A stretch of 64,000 bases of DNA from Gordius sp. MW1 (taxonomy: Eukaryota; Nematomorpha; Gordioida; Gordea; Gordiidae). Below the pieces are notes generated by a model that saw only the letters and a list, made by a program, of their open reading frames with translations, did no database searches and was not told the DNA's origin. The translations under genes and the position numbers were made by a program. Below are positions 57,282 to 64,000 of the stretch, piece by piece (the first letter of the stretch is position 1; the number at the start of each line of letters is the position of its first letter). The stretch covers positions 6,392,501 to 6,456,500 of the forward strand of contig OZ038528.1 in the NCBI GenBank assembly GCA_964036665.1, read 5' to 3'.

Positions 57282-57509
57282 TTAATAATCCACAAACCTT
57301 AGATTAGTAGCCAGGGGACATTTTGAATAAAACACTTGCTTGTATTTGGTTGTTTTTGGGGCAAAATAAGACATATTTTGTTTGTCCTTCCCATTCAATT
57401 CTTGATAGAAGTAGTTTAATATATTCAAATTTATTTCCTCTTTAAATTGATTATAATTCAGACAACCAATTACTTCAATAATCACATTCTGATTAAAAAC
57501 AAAATTAAA
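57282..57509 (-). CDS. Hypothetical short ORF or terminal exon
   Basis: A 78-codon ORF on the minus strand ending RFVDY, with mid-part NILNYFYQELNGKDKQ and FYSKCPLATNL. Just after the ATG lies TTTTTAATCAG/AATGTG, a plausible acceptor, so it may be the last exon of a spliced gene starting at higher coordinates. I could not find a convincing upstream exon and do not recognise the family. The composition looks more protein-like than neighbouring AT-rich ORFs. Confidence 0.3.
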   Translation of the reverse strand, partial: FNFVFNQNVIIEVIGCLNYNQFKEEINLNILNYFYQELNGKDKQNMSYFAPKTTKYKQVFYSKCPLATNLRFVDY

Positions 57510-57750
57510 ATAAATCATGTTATTATGAAGGATTTGCCATTAGGGCGTAAAATGATCATATATCAAAATTTATATCACACTCAAATGGACCTCAACCATT
57601 AATCAAAATTACCCCAATCGTGCCATTCAAATTTACGTGGCTTAAATAAGATATCATTTAAGCACTAAATAAAAATTATGTGTAAAATAACTATAAATCT
57701 ATACCAAATAAATTTAAATTATAAGTTTCATATATATCAGCTTGCCCCAT

Positions 57751-57913
57751 GGGCGTAGCCAAGTTTTGGATTTGGGGGGGGGGACAAAACGTTTAAAAGT
57801 TTAATTAGGGAGGGGCAAAACATTAATTTTTTTAATTTTTAAGGGTTTTTGCATTGAAATTTTTTTTTCTCGTCATTCAGGGGGGCCTGCTCCCCCCCTG
57901 GCTGCGCCCATGG
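57751..57913 (+). mobile_element. GGGCGTAGCC MITE, type A copy with candidate target duplication
   Basis: The best-preserved copy in the window: CCATGGGCGTAGCCAAG to TGGCTGCGCCCATGG, with CTTGCC immediately outside both ends (57743-57748 and 57914-57919), which may be a 6-bp target duplication. Inner AAAACGTTTAAAAGTTTAAT and CGTCATTCAGGGGGGCC. Confidence 0.75.
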
Positions 57914-57919
57914 CTTGCC

Positions 57920-60410
57920 CTAACCTTATGTAGGTATATAAAAATTTCAAGCTATAAACTTCAAATACAATGTATGGAATCTGATGCTTTAGCTTTAGTA
58001 ACAAAGTATTATAGTTTTATGAGTATTAAACTTTATTTAATTTATTTAAATTAACTTAAAACACCTGGGCCGTCAAGTTTCCGAATTTTCTTATCATAAT
58101 CTTGTTCATCATTTGTTACAAATAAATACTAAGCCAAAAATTGAGTTCGTTAAATTTAAATATATACGTTTTGCGTTTGACATCCTCTATCTTATTTTAA
58201 AATCTAGGCAACTAAATTATAAATTACTTATTTGACGCAATTTTTTTTACAAATTAAATTAAAATTTTAGACATTTCATTATTTGTAAAGCGAATTAAGC
58301 ACTTCAATTCTCCATTCATTCGTAAATTTTAATGTCGTTATACCATCAACCAAGTAAAGGGGCTATGTGTTTTCACTTCTAATTTAAAAAAAAATTTGTG
58401 ACAAAAAAACATAAGACAAACGAAATTTTTGCTCGCGAAGTTCAAGATCCTCATGCTATTTTATTAATTTATCATGATTAACATCCAGCCCTGTTGTAGG
58501 ATCATTAATAAAGTGGGATTATCCGTTAAAGGCTTAAACATCGCATGAATGGTGAACAAAATTGAATTAAATTAAAACTAACGTGTTAGGTCACTATTAA
58601 AAAATGCTTGATTTAGGACGTAAAAAGAAAGAATTGAAATTGGATTTGTTTCTTTAAATTAATTTTTAAAGATCCCTTAAATCTTCTGATCGGTTTGAAA
58701 CCATCGTTGCTTTAAATAAAATTAAAAATCCGTTTTTAGATTTAAGGCTATTCTCCTATCACCACTTAATCTGAATACAGGCTGCGTTTGCCAATAAACT
58801 TTTAATCGCACTTGATAAATTTATAGAATTTTATGAATCTTGATATGTTTACCTATTTATTTCATTAAAAGTATCATAAATATAGCACATTTTGTTTGTT
58901 AAACGCTATGCAAGAGCTAATAAAGTTAACTTGTTTTTTTTTTAAAACAAACGTTTTGGTAAAGAGAGCAGCCTAAATTTATTAGGTCCTAGATCAAATC
59001 GTACCACCTTTAACAATGTAAGTTTGCCCAAAATTGTTGTAGTTCAAATATATCTTTTAATCTATGGCATTTTGGGTTAAGGGAGTTTGCTAAATGCTAA
59101 AACACAATTTAATGTAATTAGTAAATAAAGTTTGTTGTGCAACACCGTCCAGTCCTTCTCCTACCCTCTAAAATAAAATTAAAAAATTTTAAAACAACAA
59201 AGAGGGGGTTTGAAAATTGACAATTAGAAGCTTTAAAATAGTAGCAGAACAGAACTTTTGCCAATCAATCATCGTTCGCTGTATAGGATTATTATATATA
59301 AACATAGACATCTTTGGCCTATCGATTTAATATCTCCTTTATGACGTGTGCTTGTGGCGAGGACGTCCCGCTGATACCAACATCTAAGAAACAGTTGTTT
59401 GTAATTTATAAATCATATATTTTTCAAAAACAGCCGCTGGTCACCTACCTCCTGTCCTGTCATTTATAAAATAAAATGTATATACAGCGGCTTTGTTATA
59501 TTAATATTTCCAAAGGATCGATTAGGATTTAACCAAGAGAATTATTAAAAATTTAAAAAAGTCCCTAAATCCCTTCTGTTCAACTCTAGGTGTGCGGCAC
59601 ATTATATAGTGCCATGTTAAAGAAACAAATTCTTGTGATCAAAGGATTGCTTAGGCTAGTTAACCGCAAGAAATCTTAGATCTTATTCCCCCATATTTTC
59701 CCACCATTTAACTTCCTCTATTTATTAATAAATATAATATGCTGGCATAAAAATCGGCTTAGTGGTTACAAGTTATAAGGAATTTTATAGCATTTAAATA
59801 TTGTATAGACAGCTTTTCATAAAATTTTCTGTTAGTGTTAAAATATGTTGGACATACAGACTCTTGTTAAGAATCAGGCAATCTAATGGGAAATCAAGGA
59901 TCCAATAAAGGGGCAAGGCTTGAAATTTTTTCAATTTTAAAATATTAAAGAGGGTGGTAGGATTATGAGCTTAAATTATATTATATCATCTACTTTGTTT
60001 TTATTCATATATTTATTAACGACATTTAAAAAAGAATCAACCTTTTGTAAATTCTTTATACTATGTTTGAGATAAACACAAATAATGCTTAATTACTTTT
60101 GCCCAGAGTTACAAGTGTCTTTTTTACGGTAATCATCCGACACCTTTTAGCAAGATTATCTTATTAATAACAATAGCTTGGCCCCGACACTAGCCACTAT
60201 CTATTAGTCGTCTATAAAGGTGTTAAAGCATACATTGTATTCCACAAACAAATTACAAAATCAAAATGTGTTTATAATCGTTTATAACTCTATTTTAGTA
60301 AAAAAAAAGCGAAAAGTTGTATTTTAAACATTATTTACAGTTGCGTGTTGAATTAAGAGCGGTAAATTAGGTATTGAATTATTAAGGACAGGTATGATGC
60401 AAAATTTTGA
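57920..60410. other. AT-rich DNA, no gene recognised
   Basis: Many short ORFs without domains. A less AT-rich patch at 59340-59470 reads a few dozen codons (CACGEDVPLIPTSKKQ) but no family is recognised. Confidence 0.35.
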
Positions 60411-60439
60411 AAATTCATCAAAAAACTCGGGCCTTCGGC

Positions 60440-60515
60440 CCTCGTGGGAAGGGGGAGAAGGGAAGGGGAGTAGGGGAAGGGAAGAGGGGAAGGGAAGAGG
60501 GGAAGGGGGAACTCT
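60440..60515. repeat. Polypurine tract
   Basis: GGGAAGGGGG / AGAGGGGAAGGG repeats, the mirror of the pyrimidine tracts at 48760 and 50350. Confidence 0.75.
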
Positions 60516-60649
60516 TCTATACTCCGTATAAACGTAGCATATTTGCTATGCAATTTATGGGCGAGAAAGGTGGGAAGGGGCGAGAATGCCTATAGGGGGT
60601 ATTAGATGCAAAATAATTAGTTAATTAGTTATAGGCCCTTGTAGGGGAG

Positions 60650-62740
60650 GACATAGGGTAATTATCAATGTTAACCAATTCAAAAACGAAAAAAAATTTC
60701 GATTTATTTGGCCAATGGTCATTTTTTTATTGGTCAGTAGCCAGCGGACGGTCAAAAATTTATATTATCATTGGTATTAACATGAACAAATATTAATTTA
60801 ATTTAAAAAAATTAAAAAAAAAATTTGTCCACTCCCTGACTTGAACCCCACACCTCCGGTTCACAAGCCGGCGCTATAACCACTATACCATGCTGGCTTT
60901 AAAATAGTAGAAGTTATTATGTTATTTATATATGATGAAATAATAAAGTTGTGTTTTATGTTTAGAAAATCAATATATTTCGTCGGTCAGTAGCCAGCGG
61001 ACGGTCAAAAAGTCATATTATCAATGGTATTAACAAAAACAAAATATTAATTTAATGTAAAAAAAAAATTAAAAAAAAAGTTTTTTTTTAGTTTTAAAAA
61101 AGGGCTAAATTCTTAAACTACCAGCCCGATTCGCTCGAAACTTTACCCGTAGGTGCCCAGGGCGGCCGGGGGTAAAATAACCTTTTCAGATTCCTAAAAT
61201 ACCTTTTCATTTTAAAAATATCGGACATTTCCCTGCCACACGTGCGGTGTAATATCTATGACACGTAGAAAAATTTTACTAATTATATAAACTTACGCGC
61301 GCCATCTAATAAAGTACAATTCGTGTCTGAGTTTAATAGTAGATTCAATTTAATTAGAAATAACGGGCTATGCTTATACCTTTGAAGGAGGTTTCGAATT
61401 TTGTGTTAGTTTCTATCGATATATTTTATCGTAAATTAGAATCTAATACCTATATTATTTTTTTAAATATTACTTTTTAGGTTTTCTATGAAATCACAAT
61501 CTAATTAAATGAAATATATTAACCCAATAAAAAAATATATATGCATTTATAAGGTTAAAAATATATATTACATAGTTGGCTGTCTGTTAGACCATTTATA
61601 ATAAATTTTTAGGTTATATATAAAATTTGGCCAATGGTCATTTTTTTCATTGGTAAGCAGCCAGGACACGGTAAAAGTGGATATAAATTCATAAGTCAAA
61701 AAAAAACGAGAAAAAAAAATTTCGAATCACATTTTGGCCAATGGTCATTTTTTCCATCGGTCAGGAGCCAGCGGACGGCCAAAAAGTCATAATATCAATG
61801 GTAGTAACAGGAACAATCATAATAGTCAAAAAAAACGAAAAAATAAACTCGGATTCACATTTTGGCCAATGGTCATTTTTTTCCATTGGTCAGCAGCCAG
61901 CACACGGTAAAAGTGGATATAAATTCACAAGAGCAAAAAAAACGAAAAAACAATTTTCGAATCACATTTTGGCCAATGGTCATTTTTTTCCATTGGTCAG
62001 CAGCCAGGACACAATAAAAGTGGATATAAATTCATAATAGTCAAAAAAAAACGAAATAAAAGTTTTCGAATCACATTTTGGCCAATGGTCATTTTATTCC
62101 ATTGGTCAGCAGCCAGCGGACGGCCAAAAAGTCATAATAGCAATGGTAGGAACAGGAACAATCATAATAGTCAAAAAAAACGAAAAAAATAATTTCGATT
62201 CACATTTTGGCCAATGGTCATTTTTTCCATCGGTCAGGAGCCAGCGGACGGCCAAAAAGTCATAATAGCAATGGTAGTAACAGGAACAATCATAATAGTC
62301 AAAAAAAAACGAAAAAATAAACTCGGATTCACATTTTGGCCAATGGTCATTTTTTTCATTGGTCAGCAGCCAACGGACGGCCAAAAAGTCTTATTATCAA
62401 TGATAGTAACAAGAACAATCATAAAAGTCAAAAAAAACTCCGGGATTCTAACCCAAAAACTAGTTGAATTGCATAGCAATTAAAAGTAAACAACTTTTAT
62501 TTATGTTTATTATATAACATTGGTCAGCAGCCAGCGGACGGCCAAAAAGTCATAATAGCAATGGTAGAAACAGGAACAATTATAGTAGTCAAAAAAAACG
62601 AAAAAAATAATTTCGATTCACATTTTGGCCAATGGTCATTTTTTTCATTGGTCAGCAGCCAGCGGACGGCCAAAAATTCTTATTATCAATGATAGTAACA
62701 AGAACAATCATAAGAGTCAAAAAAAACTCCGGGATTCCAA
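60650..62740. repeat. ~105-130-bp satellite, right arm (inverted)
   Basis: About twelve units reading CCAATGGTCATTTTTT.CCATTGGTCAGCAGCCAGCGGACGG, shown in the two parts CCAATGGTCATTTTTT and GGTCAGCAGCCAGCGGACGG, with the same two variant tails as the left arm (GTGGATATAAATTCATAA and CAATGGTAGTAACAGGAAC). 60900-61600 is interrupted by unrelated AT-rich sequence including GGGCGGCCGGGGG near 61160. Confidence 0.8.
60828..60897 (-). other. tRNA-derived sequence (SINE head or tRNA pseudogene, His-like GTG)
   Basis: On the minus strand the sequence reads GCCAGCA, box A TGGTATAGTGGTTATAGC, anticodon-loop-like GGCTTGTGAACCGG with GTG in the middle, then box B GGGTTCAAGTCAGG. Acceptor and T stems do not pair and the anticodon stem is off by one, so it is not a working tRNA. 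The following T run on the same strand suits a Pol III unit or SINE. It lies inside the satellite arm, which elsewhere has box-B-like motifs. Confidence 0.55.
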
Positions 62741-62990
62741 CCCCAAAACTAGTTAAATTGCATAGCAATTAAAAAGTAAACAACTTTTATTTATGTTTAT
62801 TTATAACTAGTTAAATTGCATAGCATTAAAAGTAAACAACTTTTATCTATATTTATTATATAACCAAAACTAGTTAAATTGCATAGCAATTAAAAGTAAA
62901 CAACTTTTATTTATGTTTATTATATAACTAGTTAAATTGCATAGCACAACTTTTATCTATGTTTATTATATAATAGATAATTTAACAAAT
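62740..62990. repeat. ~60-bp tandem repeat, right arm
   Basis: Four to five units of ACTAGTTAAATTGCATAGCA, then AAAAGTAAACAACTTTTAT, inverse of 47095-47430. Confidence 0.8.
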
Positions 62991-63235
62991 CTTATATATA
63001 ACACACCGAGGGAGATAGAGATGAGGGGTGGGGCACCTCTTATGCATTAATTTAAAAAATAACACAGCGAGGGAGATAGAGATGAGGGGTGGGGCACCTC
63101 TTTCTCATCCATTAATTTAAAAAAGCGATAACCTAATATACCCAATGCAAATAGATAGGGTAACGGACGACGGACGACGGACGACGGACACCAAAAAACG
63201 ATCCCATAAATTGCATAGCAATTAAAATAGCGTTA

Positions 63236-63844
63236 ATATAAGAGTTTTTGGATTTGGAGGGAAGGGCGCATCGCATTTGCCGTTTTCTGCCTCCACCAGG
63301 CTATCCCTACGTATTAAGATGAGATCTTTATGATTGAAGATGAGTTCGAAATCGTACAAAACTTAATTTAGATAAATTCGTAGGCTTATAGTTATAGTTA
63401 CTGCCTTAATATCAACATGAATATCTATCTATAGAAATTGTGGTGCGAAAGTTTATATGAACTTTAAGAAATTCTAGTCTTATACGGGCGGAAAAGTTAA
63501 TGATTTATTAATTGAGATCACATGTGAGGTGGAAGAAGCCAAGTTTAATTGATTTATGACTTGATGCTGATGATAATTAATCCGTTATCGCCATGTGAAA
63601 CATAATTTTACCCACGTGAATTTTTCCCCCAACCATGTATAAAATATAAACCATGCGAGAAGACCCATAAATTAAACGAAATGCGCCTGCCCAACAACTG
63701 GAAGTTGTGTATCAATTTATGTGTTTGTTCTATAAAAAATGCCTGCTGCATTATAAGAAACTAATTAAAATGAATACCCATGTTTTTGCCTTGTAAAATG
63801 CGTTCTAATTTTCTTGTTTGAAAGGGGTGCCCCATGGACCAAAC
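63236..63844. other. Flanking DNA, no gene seen
   Basis: Intergenic sequence of ordinary composition; no domain recognised. Confidence 0.4.
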
Positions 63845-63851
63845 CAAAGTT

Positions 63852-64000
63852 GTAGCCAAGGGGGGGGGGGGGGGGCAGGGAGAAGCGGCTGCCCCCCTCT
63901 AAATCCAAAAATTCTTTGAAATTTATTAAATTTATGGCAAAAATTTTAAAAATTGATCATTTTGACCCTCCCTAAATTATTATTGCCGCCCAATGCTGGC
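63852..64000 (+). mobile_element. GGGCGTAGCC-family element, type B, cut by the window end
   Basis: GTAGCCAAGGGG and a long G run, CTGCCCCCCTCTAAATCC, ATTTATGGCAAAAATTTT, CCCTCCCTAAATTATTATTG. Matches 1680-1831 and 56990-57165. Confidence 0.65.

Larger units (their letters stand above)
60415..63235. repeat. Right arm of the second giant inverted repeat
   Basis: Mirror order of 46850-50500: purine tract after CTCGGGCCTTCGGCCCTCG, satellite block, ~60-bp repeats, two CGAGGGAGATAGAGATGAGGG blocks, GACGACGGAC repeats and CCCATAAATTGCATAGCAA. The arms are collinear but clearly diverged in unit number, unlike the near-identical arms at 17-33 kb. Confidence 0.75.

Noticed and set aside
60828..60897. 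Functional tRNA-His.
   Set aside because: The anticodon loop shows GTG, but acceptor and T stems do not pair, so it was called a tRNA-derived relic.

Overview
The window is AT-rich, repeat-dense nuclear DNA from an animal, probably an arthropod or a close relative. I infer this from the spliced genes with animal domains (a Star-like FkbM protein, a survivin/BIRC5 homologue, a THAP protein) and from the animal-type transposons (a FLYWCH/MULE transposase, RTE-like LINEs, hAT-, pogo- and foldback-type elements). Splice junctions read by eye give very short introns, repeatedly 34-51 bp. The species cannot be fixed from the sequence.

Layout. 1-15.9 kb is transposon debris: TCGGG minisatellite, GCCCG islands, MITEs, a two-exon THAP gene (6.26-6.60 kb) between inverted copies of an unknown repeat, a 709-bp hAT MITE with a perfect 8-bp target duplication, and a decayed retroelement (10.0-13.2 kb). 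15.92-33.59 kb is one host gene, a Star-like FkbM-domain membrane protein. Its last intron (16.6 kb) holds a 16.3-kb near-perfect inverted repeat (17031-33350). Each arm of about 8 kb carries, from outside in, an AT-rich end, a dead RTE-like LINE fragment, a three-exon FLYWCH + MULE transposase, and a satellite array that contains a copy of the transposase's own first recognised exon. The arms meet at a 76-bp loop. Transcription of the host gene would make an RNA able to fold into a hairpin with stems of about 8 kb, carrying antisense then sense transposase. This is the most striking object here and resembles the architecture of maize Mu killer.

33.8-40 kb holds a convergent gene for a predicted N-myristoylated protein, a second, 1.9-kb foldback element with 8-bp target duplications, a BED-finger fragment, and a complete four-exon survivin gene on the minus strand whose exons are each too short to stand out as ORFs. 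40-46.8 kb is AT-rich with MITE-like and inverted repeats. 46.85-63.2 kb is a third, larger and looser inverted repeat: two satellite-rich arms in mirror order around a 9.9-kb centre. The centre holds one intact unknown 229-aa ORF, a decayed RTE-like LINE interrupted by a pogo-like MITE, and a short ORF of unknown nature. Copies of a short element starting GGGCGTAGCCAGG recur throughout.

Apart from the host genes (Star-like, survivin, the myristoylation-motif protein, the 229-aa ORF and possibly THAP), nearly everything is repeat-derived. Exon joins come from reading frame continuity, splice signals and domain fit, not from alignments or transcripts.
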